Assembly (NCBI RefSeq): GCF_002265265.1
Contig: NZ_NOIF01000016.1
Location: forward strand, 1 to 46,653
Direction of reading: 5' to 3'
DNA: 46,653 bases
Source: Photobacterium sanguinicancri
Lineage (GTDB): Bacteria > Pseudomonadota > Gammaproteobacteria > Enterobacterales > Vibrionaceae
Shown: piece after piece, positions 1-11,000 of the stretch
Layout of the letters: each line of letters starts with the position of its first letter
Numbering within the stretch: position 1 is the first letter of the stretch
The notes under the pieces: model-generated
Database searches by the model: none
What the model saw: only the letters and a program-made list of their open reading frames with translations
What the model was told of the DNA's origin: nothing
Translations under genes and position numbers: made by a program

Positions 1-82
1 GATGGATGAAGGTCTACGTTTTGCTATCCGTGAAGGTGGCCGTACAGTTGGTGCTGGTGTTGTTGCAACTATCGTTGAATAA
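1..82 (+). CDS. tuf: Elongation factor Tu, 3' end only
   Basis: The last 26 codons of EF-Tu are present, read from position 2 to a TAA at 80-82; the gene starts outside the window. The residues MDEGLRFAIREGG followed by RTVGAGVV are the highly conserved C-terminal barrel of EF-Tu, the GTPase that brings aminoacyl-tRNA to the ribosome. An intrinsic terminator follows directly, and secE-nusG come next, which is the tufB position in enterobacteria and vibrios. It is truncated only by the window edge. Confidence 0.95.
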   Translation, partial: MDEGLRFAIREGGRTVGAGVVATIVE

Positions 83-101
83 TATTTGACGACACGGTAC
101 T

Positions 102-129
102 AAAAAGGGCATCATTTGATGCCCTTTTT
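102..129 (+). terminator. Intrinsic terminator of tuf
   Basis: The arms AAAAAGGGCATC and GATGCCCTTTTT are separated by a 4-nt loop and end in a T-run, 20 bp after the tuf stop. It separates tuf from secE-nusG, so that operon needs its own promoter in 131-302. A TATATT at 274-279 could be its -10 but has no good -35 partner. Confidence 0.9.
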
Positions 130-302
130 CTGCGTTAAACGTTTAAATTGCATGTTTTTTAGCCGTTGTGCGCAGAGAGAAATTCTGCAGAGATGAAATT
201 TTCTGTTCGTTAATTAATAAGTTAACGTTTAATTTCATTTTCTTTGCCTCGCTTTTGCGGGGTGATTTTCGTCTATATTGAGACTAGTTACAGGTTGGTT
301 GT

Positions 303-680
303 ATGAAAGCGAATGCCGAAAACCCAAGCAGCTCAAGCAATATGGATGGCCTTAAATGGGTTGTCGTTATTGCGCTGCTCGCTGCCGCTGTGGTTGGTAA
401 TTACCTGTACAGTGATGTTTCTGTAGTGTTGCGCGCAGGCGCTGTAGTAGTACTTGTTGCTGCTGCTGCCGGTGTTGCTGCACTTACAGCGAAAGGTAAA
501 ACCGCGATTACGTTTGCTCGTGAGTCGCGCATGGAAGTCCGCAAGGTGGTATGGCCTACTCGTCAGGAAGCTACGCAGACAACCTTTATCGTTCTAGCTG
601 TCACTGTTGTTATGGCGTTAGCCCTATGGGGCATTGACGGCATTATGGTCCGTCTAGTCCGCCTAGTTACCGGTGTGTGA
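303..680 (+). CDS. secE: Preprotein translocase subunit SecE
   Basis: SecE is the small essential subunit of the SecYEG protein-conducting channel in the inner membrane, where it clamps SecY. The protein has 125 residues, close to the 127 of E. coli SecE, with three hydrophobic segments at about 18-36, 41-62 and 93-113. The conserved cytosolic stretch before the last helix ([14 protein letters not shown], residues 76-89) is the family signature. It sits 11 bp upstream of nusG, the standard secE-nusG pair. The ribosome-binding site is weak (CAGGTTGG). The three-helix layout is the enterobacterial/vibrio type rather than the one-helix type of most bacteria. Confidence 0.95.
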   Translation: MKANAENPSSSSNMDGLKWVVVIALLAAAVVGNYLYSDVSVVLRAGAVVVLVAAAAGVAALTAKGKTAITFARESRMEVRKVVWPTRQEATQTTFIVLAVTVVMALALWGIDGIMVRLVRLVTGV

Positions 681-691
681 GGTAAAAGTTC

Positions 692-1237
692 ATGAGCGAA
701 GCTCCAAAAAAACGATGGTATGTTGTTCAGGCCTTCTCTGGTTTTGAAGGCCGTGTGGCACAATCACTACGTGAACATATCAAAATGCATGGTATGGAAG
801 ACCTATTTGATGAGGTTTTAGTACCTACAGAAGAAGTGGTTGAAGTACGTGCAGGCCAGCGCCGCAAAAGCGAGCGCAAGTTCTTCCCAGGCTATGTACT
901 TGTACAAATGGTGATGAATGATGAAAGCTGGCACTTGGTGCGTAGTATTCCTCGTGTAATGGGGTTCATCGGCGGAACGTCTGATCGCCCATCGCCTATC
1001 TCTGATAAAGAGGCCGCGGCAATCCTTAATCGTCTAGAGAAGGCGAGTGAGTCACCAATTCACAAAACGGTCTTTGAACCAGGTGAAGTGGTACGCGTTA
1101 ATGATGGCCCATTTGCTGACTTTAACGGTACAGTTGAAGAAGTTGATTATGATAAGAGCCGTATTAAGGTATCTGTCTCGATCTTCGGCCGCGCAACGCC
1201 AGTTGAGCTAGAATTCGGTCAAGTGGAAAAAAGCTGA
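692..1237 (+). CDS. nusG: Transcription termination/antitermination protein NusG
   Basis: NusG binds the RNA polymerase clamp, suppresses pausing, helps Rho termination and links RNA polymerase to the ribosome. The protein has 181 residues, as in E. coli. The N-terminal NGN domain opens with [14 protein letters not shown], and the C-terminal KOW domain contains [19 protein letters not shown] (about 125-147). It is preceded by GAGGTAAAAG and follows secE with an 11-bp gap, so the two are cotranscribed. No intrinsic terminator of its own is seen; the palindrome at 1267-1297 may partly serve as one. Confidence 0.97.
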   Translation: MSEAPKKRWYVVQAFSGFEGRVAQSLREHIKMHGMEDLFDEVLVPTEEVVEVRAGQRRKSERKFFPGYVLVQMVMNDESWHLVRSIPRVMGFIGGTSDRPSPISDKEAAAILNRLEKASESPIHKTVFEPGEVVRVNDGPFADFNGTVEEVDYDKSRIKVSVSIFGRATPVELEFGQVEKS

Positions 1238-1259
1238 TCAAAAAACAATCAGCACGATA

Positions 1260-1297
1260 TTGTCAGGGGCGTGAAATTGCATTATAATTTCGCGCCC
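1260..1297 (+). promoter_or_regulatory. rplKA promoter embedded in a palindrome
   Basis: A near-consensus sigma70 promoter is visible: TTGTCA (1260-1265), 17-bp spacer, TATAAT (1283-1288). The same bases form an inverted repeat, GGGCGTGAAATT (1267-1278) with AATTTCGCGCCC (1286-1297) around a 7-nt loop, with one T/G wobble. The -10 straddles the loop/second-arm boundary, and a short pyrimidine tract (CTTTCG) follows. As RNA read from nusG this could act as a weak terminator, and as DNA it is the rplK promoter. The leader 1298-1363 also holds small alternative stems (AGAC/GTCT), where an L1 autogenous site would be expected; I cannot prove that site. Confidence 0.75.
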
Positions 1298-1363
1298 TTT
1301 CGTTAGACGGGGAGTCTGTTTTTCAAAAAATAGACGTTTGAACCCAAATTTAGGTATATAGCA

Positions 1364-1792
1364 ATGGCTAAAAAAGTAGAAGCGTACATCAAGCTGCAAG
1401 TTGCAGCTGGTGCAGCAAACCCTAGTCCACCGGTTGGTCCAGCACTTGGTCAACACGGCGTTAACATCATGGAATTCTGTAAAGCGTTCAACGCTAAGAC
1501 TGACTCTCTAGAGAAAGGTCTACCGACTCCTGTTGTTATTACAGTATACAATGACCGTTCTTTCACGTTCATCACTAAGACTCCACCGGCAGCAGTTCTT
1601 CTTAAGAAAGCTGCAGGCGTTAAGTCTGGTTCTGGCCGTCCGAACACTGAGAAAGTTGGTACTGTAACTGACGCTCAGATCCAAGAGATCGCAGAAACTA
1701 AAGCTGCGGACATGACTGGTGCTGACATCGAAGCTATGAAGCGTTCGATTGCTGGTACTGCTCGTTCAATGGGTCTAGTGGTAGAGGGTTAA
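1364..1792 (+). CDS. rplK: 50S ribosomal protein L11
   Basis: L11 forms the GTPase-associated centre with 23S rRNA and is needed for RelA activation by uncharged tRNA. The 142 residues match the usual length. The N-terminal [20 protein letters not shown] stretch is the conserved L11 domain that carries the proline-rich thiostrepton-side loop, and the C-terminal rRNA-binding domain includes the AGVKSGSG region. It is followed by rplA after 4 bp, the canonical L11 operon, which in E. coli is autoregulated by L1 binding to the rplK leader. Confidence 0.98.
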   Translation: MAKKVEAYIKLQVAAGAANPSPPVGPALGQHGVNIMEFCKAFNAKTDSLEKGLPTPVVITVYNDRSFTFITKTPPAAVLLKKAAGVKSGSGRPNTEKVGTVTDAQIQEIAETKAADMTGADIEAMKRSIAGTARSMGLVVEG

Positions 1793-1796
1793 GACA

Positions 1797-2501
1797 ATGG
1801 CAAAACTTACTAAACGTATGCGCGTAATCCGCGAAAAAGTTGATATCGCTCGTGAGTACGACATCAACGAAGCTGTTGCTCTTCTTAAAGAACTAGCTAC
1901 TGCGAAATTTACTGAAAGTGTTGACGTTGCTGTTAACCTTGGTATCGATGCACGTAAATCAGACCAAAACGTACGTGGCGCAACTGTGCTACCACACGGT
2001 ACTGGTCGTGATATCCGTGTTGCTGTATTCACACAAGGTGCAAACGCTGAAGCTGCGAAAGAAGCTGGCGCTGACCTAGTGGGTATGGAAGAACTTGCTG
2101 ATCAAGTTAAGAAAGGCGTAATGGACTTTGACGTTGTTATCGCATCTCCAGATGCAATGCGCGTTGTTGGTCAATTAGGTACTATCCTTGGTCCACGCGG
2201 TCTAATGCCAAACCCTAAAGTTGGTACTGTGACTCCTAACGTTGCTCAAGCAGTTAAAAATGCTAAAGCTGGTCAGGTTCGTTACCGTAACGACAAAAAC
2301 GGCATCATCCACACTACTATCGGTAAAGTGGACTTTGATGCTGCGCAACTTAAAGAGAACCTAGAAGCTCTTATCGTTGCACTGAAGAAAGCTAAGCCTT
2401 CTTCAGCTAAAGGTACTTTCGTTAAGAAAGTAAGCATCTCTACCACTATGGGTGCAGGTGTAGCGCTAGACCAGAATACTCTGGACACTAACGCACAATA
2501 A
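1797..2501 (+). CDS. rplA: 50S ribosomal protein L1
   Basis: L1 forms the mobile L1 stalk at the ribosomal E site and, in E. coli, represses its own operon. The protein has 234 residues, as expected. The conserved block [19 protein letters not shown] (about 140-158) and the C-terminal SISTTMGAG motif are diagnostic. It starts 4 bp after the rplK stop, and the ribosome-binding site (GAGGGTTAAGACA) overlaps the end of rplK, which suggests translational coupling. The rplJ promoter lies immediately downstream. Confidence 0.98.
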   Translation: MAKLTKRMRVIREKVDIAREYDINEAVALLKELATAKFTESVDVAVNLGIDARKSDQNVRGATVLPHGTGRDIRVAVFTQGANAEAAKEAGADLVGMEELADQVKKGVMDFDVVIASPDAMRVVGQLGTILGPRGLMPNPKVGTVTPNVAQAVKNAKAGQVRYRNDKNGIIHTTIGKVDFDAAQLKENLEALIVALKKAKPSSAKGTFVKKVSISTTMGAGVALDQNTLDTNAQ

Positions 2502-2502
2502 T

Positions 2503-2538
2503 TTGCAGAAACGCCAAATTGATGTATAATTTGGCGTT
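2503..2538 (+). promoter_or_regulatory. rplJL promoter embedded in a palindrome
   Basis: TTGCAG (2503-2508), a 16-bp spacer and a perfect TATAAT (2525-2530) form a strong-looking promoter just after the rplA stop. An exact 11-bp inverted repeat, AACGCCAAATT (2510-2520) with AATTTGGCGTT (2528-2538) around a 7-nt loop, covers the spacer and the -10. TAT of the -10 is in the loop and AAT begins the second arm. The geometry is the same as at the rplK promoter (1260-1297). Confidence 0.75.
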
Positions 2539-2628
2539 CACAAATTCATGGCTGAGGCTGATTATTTTATAATTAGCCTTCGTCAAAGACCGTAGGCGTT
2601 CTTTTTAAGAACTTAATATTACCTACGT

Positions 2629-2746
2629 AGACGGTGCCAGAACATGATTGATGTATATCTATCTTGGATCTGCGCCGTAAAGACTCTCCTGTCATACTGA
2701 CAGTGAGTGGTGTAATGACTGGGGAAACCCAGCAAAAATCCAGGAG
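2629..2746 (+). ncRNA. L10 leader (autogenous L10-L12 binding site)
   Basis: This 5' UTR of rplJ carries hallmarks of the L10 leader, which the L10(L12)4 complex binds to repress its own translation. ACGGTGC (2631-2637) can pair with GCGCCGT (2672-2678), next to the conserved TGCGCCGTAAAGACTC block. CTCCTG (2686-2691) pairs exactly with CAGGAG (2741-2746), which contains the rplJ Shine-Dalgarno, giving a direct way to close the start site. The ACTGGGGAAACCCAG hairpin (2718-2732) is also typical. The motif is recognised by eye; a covariance-model scan would settle its limits. Confidence 0.8.
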
Positions 2747-2754
2747 CTATTCCA

Positions 2755-3249
2755 ATGGCATTAAATCTTCAAGACAAAAAAGCAATTGTTGCTGAAGTCA
2801 ACGAAGCTGCCAATGGTGCCCTGTCTGCAGTTGTTGCTGACTCTCGTGGTGTTGCAGTTGGTGCGATGACTTCTCTTCGTAAACAAGCTCGTGAAAACGG
2901 CGTTTACCTGAAAGTTGTTCGTAACACACTAGCACGCCGCGCAGTTGAAGGTACTGATTTTGAATGTCTTAAAGACGTTTTTGTTGGTCCTTCACTAATC
3001 GGTTTCTCTAATGAGCACCCAGGTGCTGCAGCGCGTCTTTTCAAAGACTTCGCTAAAGAGAATAAAGATTTCGAGTTCAAAGCAGCCGCATTCGAAGGCG
3101 CTGTTGTTGACGCAGAAGTTCTAGCGACACTACCAACTTACGACGAAGCTATTGCACGCCTAATGATGTGCATGAAAGAAGCTTCAGCTGGCAAGCTGGT
3201 ACGTACTATCGCAGCTGTACGCGATCAGAAAGAAGAAGCAGCGGCTTAA
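2755..3249 (+). CDS. rplJ: 50S ribosomal protein L10
   Basis: L10 is the base of the ribosomal stalk and carries L7/L12 dimers on its C-terminal helix. The 164 residues match E. coli (165). The N-terminal rRNA-binding domain includes [20 protein letters not shown] and [10 protein letters not shown]; the C-terminal helix that binds L12 ends in [12 protein letters not shown]. The start follows CAGGAG at 8 nt. It lies in an operon with rplL after a 60-bp gap and is preceded by the L10 leader, so autogenous translational control is expected. Confidence 0.98.
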   Translation: MALNLQDKKAIVAEVNEAANGALSAVVADSRGVAVGAMTSLRKQARENGVYLKVVRNTLARRAVEGTDFECLKDVFVGPSLIGFSNEHPGAAARLFKDFAKENKDFEFKAAAFEGAVVDAEVLATLPTYDEAIARLMMCMKEASAGKLVRTIAAVRDQKEEAAA

Positions 3250-3309
3250 TTGCCTCTGTTTTATCTGAACGCTATATTAAATTAATTGTTGATTTCAAAG
3301 AGAATTGTT

Positions 3310-3675
3310 ATGTCTATCACTAACGAGCAAATCCTAGACGCAGTTGCAGAAATGTCTGTAATGCAAGTTGTTGAGCTTATCGAAGCTATGGAAGAAAAAT
3401 TCGGTGTTACTGCTGCAGCTGCAGTAGTAGCAGGCGGCGCAGCAGCAGAAGCTGTTGAAGAGCAAACTGAATTTGACGTTATCCTAACAGCTGCTGGTGC
3501 TCAAAAAGTACAAGTAATCAAAGCTGTACGTGGCGCAACTGGTCTTGGCCTTAAAGAAGCGAAAGCTGTAGTTGACGGCGCTCCTGCTGCTGTTAAAGAA
3601 GGCGTAGATAAAGCTGAAGCTGAAGCTCTTAAAGCTCAGCTAGAAGAAGCTGGTGCTTCTGTTGAAATCAAATAA
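3310..3675 (+). CDS. rplL: 50S ribosomal protein L7/L12
   Basis: L7/L12 is the multicopy acidic stalk protein that recruits translation factors. I place the start at the ATG at 3310 ([16 protein letters not shown]), giving 121 residues, the family length; an upstream TTG at 3286 would add eight unconserved residues. The N-terminal dimerisation helix is followed by an alanine-rich hinge (about 37-53) and the conserved factor-binding domain, with [20 protein letters not shown]. The AAAGAG at 3297-3302 is the ribosome-binding site. An attenuator downstream reduces read-through into rpoB. Confidence 0.98.
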   Translation: MSITNEQILDAVAEMSVMQVVELIEAMEEKFGVTAAAAVVAGGAAAEAVEEQTEFDVILTAAGAQKVQVIKAVRGATGLGLKEAKAVVDGAPAAVKEGVDKAEAEALKAQLEEAGASVEIK

Positions 3676-3706
3676 TTATTTGATTTCTTAGCCTTTTTAG
3701 GCTAAT

Positions 3707-3736
3707 GGCTGGTGGCTAAATGTCACCGGCCTTTTT
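3707..3736 (+). terminator. rplL-rpoB attenuator
   Basis: GGCTGGTG (3707-3714) pairs with CACCGGCC (3724-3731) and is followed by TTTTTGCG. This closely matches the partial terminator between rplL and rpoB in E. coli, which lowers RNA polymerase subunit synthesis relative to ribosomal proteins. An extra TTAGCC/GGCTAA hairpin precedes it at 3688-3705. The remaining leader to rpoB (3737-3896) contains another small stem, CTGTCC/GGACAG (3846-3864). Confidence 0.85.
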
Positions 3737-3896
3737 GCGCTGTAGGGTAATGGTAATTTTCACATTGTTTTGTAACCATTATTCATGCAAAAAACAGCTC
3801 TATATTCTTTAGAGTTGTTCCTACAATAAACAATGTCATTAGTCACTGTCCCATTGTTGGACAGTTTGGATCACTTATCAGCGATCTGAGGAACCT

Positions 3897-6800
3897 ATGG
3901 TTTACTCTTATACCGAGAAAAAGCGTATCCGTAAGGATTTTGGTAAGCGTCCGCAAGTGTTGGACATACCATACTTGCTGTCGATCCAGCTTGAGTCTTT
4001 TAAAAAATTCATCGAGCAGGATCCTGAAGGGCATTACGGTCTAGAAGCTGCCTTTCGTTCTGTTTTTCCAATTCAGAGCTACAACGGCAATTCCGAGCTG
4101 CAATACGTTAGCTATCGTCTCGGTGAGCCGGTCTTCGATGTTAAAGAATGTCAGATTCGTGGCGTAACATATTCAGCTCCACTACGCGTGAAGCTACGTC
4201 TTGTTATGTACGATAAAGACGCGCCTGCTGGCACCGTAAAAGACATCAAAGAACAAGAAGTTTACATGGGCGAAATTCCGCTCATGACAGATAACGGTAC
4301 ATTCGTTATTAACGGTACCGAGAGGGTTATCGTATCCCAGCTGCACCGTAGCCCGGGTGTCTTCTTCGACAGCGATAAGGGTAAAACCCACTCCTCAGGT
4401 AAAGTGCTATATAACGCACGCGTAATCCCATACCGTGGTTCATGGTTGGATTTCGAGTTTGATCCTAAGGATAACGTATTCGTACGTATCGACCGTCGTC
4501 GTAAGCTTCCAGCTTCTATCATTCTTCGTGCTCTAGGTAAAACTACTGAAGAAATCCTTGACCTATTCTTCGATAAAGTAAACTTCGAAGTTCAAGGCAC
4601 TGCTTTAGTAATGGAACTAGTACCTGATCGTCTACGTGGCGAAACTGCAAGCTTCGATATCGAAGCGAACGGTAAGGTGTACGTTGAAACTGGTCGTCGT
4701 ATTACTGCCCGTCATATTCGCCAATTAGGCAAAGACGGCGTAGATCATATCGAAGTACCTGTTGAATACATTGTAGGCAAAATTTCTGCTCGCGATTACG
4801 TGAACGAAGAAACTGGTGAGTTGATCGTTTCAGCTAACCAGGAATTGAGCCTAGAATCATTAGCATTGCTTTCTCAGGCAGGTCACAAGTCTATTGAGAC
4901 GTTATTTACTAACGATCTAGACTTTGGTCCATACATGTCTGAAACACTACGTGTGGATAGCACAACAGATCGTCTAAGTGCGCTAGTAGAAATCTACCGC
5001 ATGATGCGCCCTGGCGAGCCACCAACACGTGAAGCTGCTGAGCAACTGTTTGAAAGTCTGTTCTTCTCTGAAGATCGTTACGACCTATCTGCTGTAGGCC
5101 GTATGAAGTTCAACAGCTCAATGCTACGTGACGAAACAACAGGTTCAGGCACACTAGACGAGCACGACATCATTGATGTTATGCGTAAATTGATCGAGAT
5201 CCGTAATGGCCGTGGTGAAGTTGATGATATCGACCACCTTGGTAACCGTCGTATCCGTTCAGTTGGCGAAATGGCTGAAAACCAATTCCGCGTTGGTCTA
5301 GTACGTGTTGAGCGTGCAGTTAAAGAGCGTCTAAGCCTAGGCGATCTTGATGCAATTATGCCTCAAGACCTAATTAACGCTAAGCCAATTTCTGCGGCAG
5401 TAAAAGAGTTCTTTGGCTCTTCACAACTGTCTCAGTTTATGGACCAGAACAACCCACTATCAGAAGTTACTCACAAACGTCGTATCTCGGCGCTTGGTCC
5501 AGGTGGTCTGACTCGTGAACGTGCTGGCTTTGAGGTTCGAGATGTACACGCGACTCACTACGGTCGTCTATGTCCAATCGAGACCCCTGAAGGTCCAAAC
5601 ATCGGTCTAATCAACTCACTTTCAGCGTTTGCTCAATGTAACCCTTATGGTTTCCTTGAAACGCCTTACCGTAAAGTAGTTGATGGTAAAGTTACCGAAG
5701 AAATTGAATACCTGTCTGCAATCGAAGAAGGTCAATACGTTATCGCACAGGCAAATGCCGCGCTTAACGAAGACGGTTCTTTTGCTGACGAACTGATCAC
5801 TGCGCGTCAGAAAGGTGATTCAGGTCTGCACCCACGTGACCATGTTCAATACATGGACGTTGCAACCAACCAGGTTGTATCTGTGGCGGCATCCCTAATC
5901 CCGTTCCTTGAACACGATGATGCTAACCGTGCCCTTATGGGTGCGAACATGCAACGTCAGGCAGTTCCAACACTACGTGCTGATAAGCCGTTAGTTGGTA
6001 CTGGTATCGAGCGTAACGTAGCGGTTGACTCAGGTGTTACAGCTGTTGCTAAACGTGGCGGTATGGTTCAGTCAGTAGATGCTTCTCGTATCGTTGTTAA
6101 AGTTAACGAAAGCGAGCTAGTACCTGGCGAAGCTGGTATCGACATTTACAACCTGACGAAGTACACCCGTTCTAACCAGAACACATGTATTAACCAGCGT
6201 CCAACTGTACTACCTGGCGAGCCAGTAGCACGTGGTGATGTTCTTGCTGATGGTCCTTCAACAGACCTTGGTGAGCTAGCGCTTGGTCAAAACATGCGTA
6301 TCGCATTCATGCCTTGGAACGGTTACAACTTCGAGGATTCCATCTTAGTATCTGAGCGTGTTGTACAGGAAGATCGCCTGACAACTATCCACATTCAAGA
6401 ACTATCTTGTGTGGCTCGTGATACTAAACTTGGCTCAGAAGAAATCACTGCCGATATCCCTAACGTGGGTGAAGCAGCGCTATCTAAGCTGGATGAATCA
6501 GGTATCGTTTACATCGGTGCGGAAGTTAAAGGCGGCGACATTCTGGTAGGTAAAGTGACACCTAAAGGTGAAACTCAACTGACTCCAGAAGAGAAGCTAC
6601 TTCGTGCAATCTTCGGTGAGAAAGCGTCTGATGTTAAAGACTCTTCTCTACGTGTACCAAACTCAGTGTCTGGTACCATCATCGACGTTCAAGTCTTTAC
6701 TCGCGATGGCGTAGAAAAAGACAAGCGTGCGCTTGAAATCGAAGAAATGCAGCTGAAAGAAGCGAAGAAAGACATCACAGAAGAATTCCAGATCCTTGAG

Positions 6801-7922
6801 GGTGGTCTTCTTGCTCGTGTTCGTACACTGCTTCTTTCTGCGGGTTACAGCGAAGATAAAATGTCTTCAATGAACCGCGAAACGCTGTTTGCACAAACGC
6901 TTGACGATGAAAACCTGCAAAACCAACTAGAACAGTTGGCTGAGCAGTACGATGAGCTTAAAGCTGAATTCGATAAGAAATTCGAAACCAAGCGTCGTAA
7001 GATCACACAGGGCGATGACCTAGCACCTGGCGTACTTAAGATTGTTAAAGTATACCTAGCTGTTAAACGTCGTATCCAACCTGGTGATAAGATGGCGGGT
7101 CGTCACGGTAACAAAGGTGTAATCTCTAAGATTAACCCTGTTGAAGATATGCCGTACGATGAAAAAGGTCAGACTGTCGACATCGTTCTGAACCCACTGG
7201 GTGTACCATCTCGTATGAACATCGGTCAAATCCTGGAGACTCACTTGGGTCTTGCAGCGAAAGGTATCGGTGACAAACTTAACGAGATGCTGAAACAGCA
7301 ACAAGAACTTCATAAGTTCCGTAACTTCCTGCAGAAAGTTTACGATCTAGGCGAAACTCGTCAGAACGTAGATATCGCAGAGTTATCTGACGATGAAGTA
7401 CGTACGCTGGTTCAGAACCTACGTAAAGGTCTACCAATTGCAACGCCTGTATTTGATGGTGCTCCTGAGAAATCTATCAAAGAACTGCTTAAGCTTGGTG
7501 ATCTACCAGAATCTGGTCAGTTGAAACTGTTTGACGGTCGCACCGGTGATGCGTTTGAGCGTCCTGTAACTGTTGGTTACATGTACATGCTTAAACTTAA
7601 CCACTTGGTTGATGACAAGATGCATGCCCGTTCTACCGGTTCTTACAGCCTTGTTACTCAGCAGCCGCTGGGTGGTAAAGCTCAGTTCGGTGGTCAGCGT
7701 TTCGGTGAGATGGAAGTATGGGCGCTAGAAGCATATGGCGCTGCTTACACTCTACAGGAAATGCTAACTGTTAAGTCGGATGACGTTAACGGCCGTACGA
7801 AGATGTATAAAAACATCGTCGATGGCGACCATCGTATGGAACCTGGTATGCCGGAATCCTTCAACGTATTGTTGAAAGAAATCCGCTCGTTGGGTATCAA
7901 CATCGAGCTGGAAGACGAATAA
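3897..7922 (+). CDS. rpoB: DNA-directed RNA polymerase subunit beta
   Basis: RpoB is the beta subunit, which forms half of the polymerase active-site cleft and is the target of rifampicin. It has 1341 residues against 1342 in E. coli. The Rif cluster (about 507-545, with [20 protein letters not shown] then [10 protein letters not shown]) looks wild type, so nothing suggests rifampicin resistance. C-terminal catalytic blocks include [15 protein letters not shown] and the final [18 protein letters not shown]. The ribosome-binding site TGAGGAAC precedes the ATG. It is transcribed from the rplJ promoter through the attenuator and cotranscribed with rpoC. No intein or frameshift. Confidence 0.99.
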   Translation: MVYSYTEKKRIRKDFGKRPQVLDIPYLLSIQLESFKKFIEQDPEGHYGLEAAFRSVFPIQSYNGNSELQYVSYRLGEPVFDVKECQIRGVTYSAPLRVKLRLVMYDKDAPAGTVKDIKEQEVYMGEIPLMTDNGTFVINGTERVIVSQLHRSPGVFFDSDKGKTHSSGKVLYNARVIPYRGSWLDFEFDPKDNVFVRIDRRRKLPASIILRALGKTTEEILDLFFDKVNFEVQGTALVMELVPDRLRGETASFDIEANGKVYVETGRRITARHIRQLGKDGVDHIEVPVEYIVGKISARDYVNEETGELIVSANQELSLESLALLSQAGHKSIETLFTNDLDFGPYMSETLRVDSTTDRLSALVEIYRMMRPGEPPTREAAEQLFESLFFSEDRYDLSAVGRMKFNSSMLRDETTGSGTLDEHDIIDVMRKLIEIRNGRGEVDDIDHLGNRRIRSVGEMAENQFRVGLVRVERAVKERLSLGDLDAIMPQDLINAKPISAAVKEFFGSSQLSQFMDQNNPLSEVTHKRRISALGPGGLTRERAGFEVRDVHATHYGRLCPIETPEGPNIGLINSLSAFAQCNPYGFLETPYRKVVDGKVTEEIEYLSAIEEGQYVIAQANAALNEDGSFADELITARQKGDSGLHPRDHVQYMDVATNQVVSVAASLIPFLEHDDANRALMGANMQRQAVPTLRADKPLVGTGIERNVAVDSGVTAVAKRGGMVQSVDASRIVVKVNESELVPGEAGIDIYNLTKYTRSNQNTCINQRPTVLPGEPVARGDVLADGPSTDLGELALGQNMRIAFMPWNGYNFEDSILVSERVVQEDRLTTIHIQELSCVARDTKLGSEEITADIPNVGEAALSKLDESGIVYIGAEVKGGDILVGKVTPKGETQLTPEEKLLRAIFGEKASDVKDSSLRVPNSVSGTIIDVQVFTRDGVEKDKRALEIEEMQLKEAKKDITEEFQILEGGLLARVRTLLLSAGYSEDKMSSMNRETLFAQTLDDENLQNQLEQLAEQYDELKAEFDKKFETKRRKITQGDDLAPGVLKIVKVYLAVKRRIQPGDKMAGRHGNKGVISKINPVEDMPYDEKGQTVDIVLNPLGVPSRMNIGQILETHLGLAAKGIGDKLNEMLKQQQELHKFRNFLQKVYDLGETRQNVDIAELSDDEVRTLVQNLRKGLPIATPVFDGAPEKSIKELLKLGDLPESGQLKLFDGRTGDAFERPVTVGYMYMLKLNHLVDDKMHARSTGSYSLVTQQPLGGKAQFGGQRFGEMEVWALEAYGAAYTLQEMLTVKSDDVNGRTKMYKNIVDGDHRMEPGMPESFNVLLKEIRSLGINIELEDE

Positions 7923-7966
7923 GTAGGCATTAGCCAAGCTTATTAGTTACTCCGGTATATATATGA

Positions 7967-7990
7967 AGGCGCCAGCAGACTGGCGCCTTT
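7967..7990 (+). terminator. rpoB-rpoC intergenic hairpin
   Basis: AGGCGCCAG (7967-7975) and CTGGCGCCT (7980-7988) form a GC-rich stem with a 4-nt loop followed by only three or four T. A full terminator here would cut off rpoC, so it more likely stabilises or processes the mRNA, or terminates only weakly. Confidence 0.6.
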
Positions 7991-8018
7991 ATGGGTCAAC
8001 TCCTCACAGGAGCCGAAT

Positions 8019-11000
8019 GTGAAAGACTTACTTAAGTTTCTGAAAGCACAACATAAGACCGAAGAATTTGATGCAATCAAAATCGGTCTTGCTTCACCTG
8101 ACATGATCCGTTCATGGTCTTTTGGTGAAGTTAAAAAGCCAGAAACCATCAACTACCGTACCTTTAAGCCTGAGCGTGACGGTCTTTTCTGTGCACGTAT
8201 TTTTGGCCCGGTAAAAGACTACGAATGTCTTTGTGGTAAATACAAACGCCTAAAACACCGCGGTGTTATTTGTGAAAAATGTGGCGTTGAAGTAACTCAG
8301 ACTAAAGTACGTCGCGAACGTATGGGTCACATTGAGTTAGCTTCACCTGTAGCTCACATCTGGTTCTTAAAGTCACTTCCATCTCGTATCGGTCTGTTAA
8401 TGGACATCCCGCTACGTGATATCGAACGTGTTCTTTACTTCGAATCATATGTCGTTATCGAACCAGGCATGACCAACCTTGAGCGTAGCCAACTGCTTTC
8501 AGAAGAGCAGTACTTGGATGCACTTGAAGAGTGGGGCGATGAGTTCGACGCGAAGATGGGTGCAGAAGCGGTTAAAGCACTTTTAGGCAACATGGACCTA
8601 AATGCTGAAATCGAAAACATGCGCGAAGAGCTAGAAGAAACTAACTCTGAAACTAAGCGTAAGAAACTGACCAAGCGTCTTAAGCTTGTAGAAGCATTCC
8701 TACAGTCAGGTAACAACCCAGAGTGGATGATCCTGTCTGTACTTCCAGTACTACCGCCGGATCTTCGTCCGTTGGTACCGCTAGATGGTGGCCGTTTCGC
8801 TACTTCAGATTTGAATGATCTGTACCGTCGCGTAATCAACCGTAACAACCGTCTGAAGCGTCTACTGGATCTTGCAGCACCTGATATTATCGTACGTAAC
8901 GAAAAACGTATGCTTCAGGAGTCTGTTGATGCATTGCTTGATAATGGTCGTCGTGGCCGCGCTATCACAGGTTCGAACAAACGTCCTCTGAAATCTCTTG
9001 CTGATATGATCAAGGGTAAACAAGGTCGTTTCCGTCAGAACTTGCTTGGTAAGCGTGTAGACTACTCAGGTCGTTCTGTTATCACCGTAGGTCCATACTT
9101 ACGTCTGCATCAGTGTGGTCTTCCTAAGAAGATGGCACTTGAGCTATTCAAACCGTTTATCTACGGCAAACTAGAGACTCGTGGCCTAGCAACGACAATC
9201 AAAGCTGCTAAGAAAATGGTTGAGCGCGAAGAAGCTGTTGTTTGGGATATCCTAGACGAAGTGATCCGCGAACACCCAGTAATGCTTAACCGTGCACCAA
9301 CACTGCACCGTTTAGGTATTCAGGCATTTGAACCAGTACTAATCGAAGGTAAAGCGATTCAGCTTCACCCACTAGTGTGTGCGGCATACAACGCCGACTT
9401 CGATGGTGACCAGATGGCGGTACACGTACCTCTAACTCTGGAAGCACAGCTTGAAGCACGTGCACTGATGATGTCTACCAATAACATCCTATCGCCAGCG
9501 TCTGGTGATCCGATCATCGTTCCTTCTCAGGATGTTGTATTGGGTCTTTACTACATGACGCGTGATCGTATCAACGCGAAGGGTGAAGGCATGTACCTTG
9601 AAGGCTCATCTGAAGCTGAAAAGGCATACCGTACTGGTAACGCAGAACTACACGCTCGCGTTAAAGTTCGCATCACCGAGCACAGCTACGACGAGCAAGG
9701 CAACCTAGTTGCTGATACTAAGCTTGTTGATACAACTGTTGGTCGTGCAATCCTATGGCAAATTGTTCCTAAAGGTCTTTCATACGATCTTGTGAACACT
9801 GAAGCACTAGGTAAGAAACAAATTTCTAAACTGCTTAACACTTGTTACCGTGAATTGGGCATGAAAGACACTGTAGTCTTCGCTGACCAAATCATGTACA
9901 CAGGTTTTGCTTACGCTGCACTATCTGGTGTGTCTGTTGGTATCGACGATATGGTTGTACCTGACGCGAAGTACACTAAGATCGCAGAAGCAGAAGCAGA
10001 AGTTGCTGAAATCCAAGAGCAGTTCCAATCTGGTCTAGTAACAGCTGGCGAACGTTACAACAAAGTTATCGATATCTGGGCAACAGCGAATGAGCAAGTT
10101 GCTAAAGCGATGATGGATAACTTGTCGTTTGATACTGTTATTAACCGTGACGGTGAAGAAGAACAACAGAAATCGTTCAACAGTGTTTACATGATGGCCG
10201 ATTCTGGTGCTCGTGGTTCTGCAGCGCAGATTCGTCAGCTTGCTGGTATGCGTGGTCTGATGGCTAAGCCGGATGGCTCAATCATCGAAACGCCGATCAC
10301 TGCGAACTTCCGTGAAGGTCTGAACGTACTACAGTACTTCATCTCTACGCACGGTGCTCGTAAGGGTCTTGCCGATACCGCACTTAAGACAGCGAACTCC
10401 GGTTACCTAACACGTCGTCTAGTAGACGTAGCACAAGACGTAGTAATTACTGCGGATGATTGTGGTACACATGCTGGTATCACTATGATGCCACTAGTTG
10501 AAGGCGGTGATGTTAAAGAACAACTAGGCGATCGTGTTCTTGGTCGTGTTGTTGCTGAAGACGTTATCAAACCTGGTACTGATGAAATTCTTGCTCCACG
10601 TAACACCCTTCTTGATGAGAAGTGGTGTGAAATCCTGGAAGAGAACTCTGTCGACCAAGTTAAAGTACGCTCTGTTGTAACATGTGAAAATGACTTCGGT
10701 TGTTGTAAGAACTGTTACGGCCGTGACCTAGCACGTGGTCACTTGGTTAACACTGGTGAAGCAGTAGGTGTTGTTGCTGCACAATCAATCGGTGAACCAG
10801 GTACACAGCTAACGATGCGTACGTTCCACATCGGTGGTGCGGCATCTGCAGCAGCTGCGGAAAACAGCATTCAAGTTAAAAACAAAGGTTCTGTGAAACT
10901 ACAGAATGCTAAGTTTGTAACAAACAGCGATGGTAAGTTAGTTATTACTTCTCGTGCGTCTCAAATGAGCATCATTGATGAATTTGGCCGTACTAAAGAG

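Noticed and set aside
274-279. secE promoter -10 (TATATT)
   Set aside because: The nearest -35-like hexamers are 14 or 24 bp away, so no promoter is called, although one must exist after the tuf terminator.
131-302. tRNA-Trp gene between tuf and secE, as in some gammaproteobacteria
   Set aside because: No T-arm (GGTTCGAAT-type) sequence, acceptor pairing or CCA end is seen in these 172 bases.
5408-5535. Rifampicin-resistance change in rpoB
   Set aside because: The Rif cluster residues visible here ([23 protein letters not shown]) are those of sensitive enzymes.
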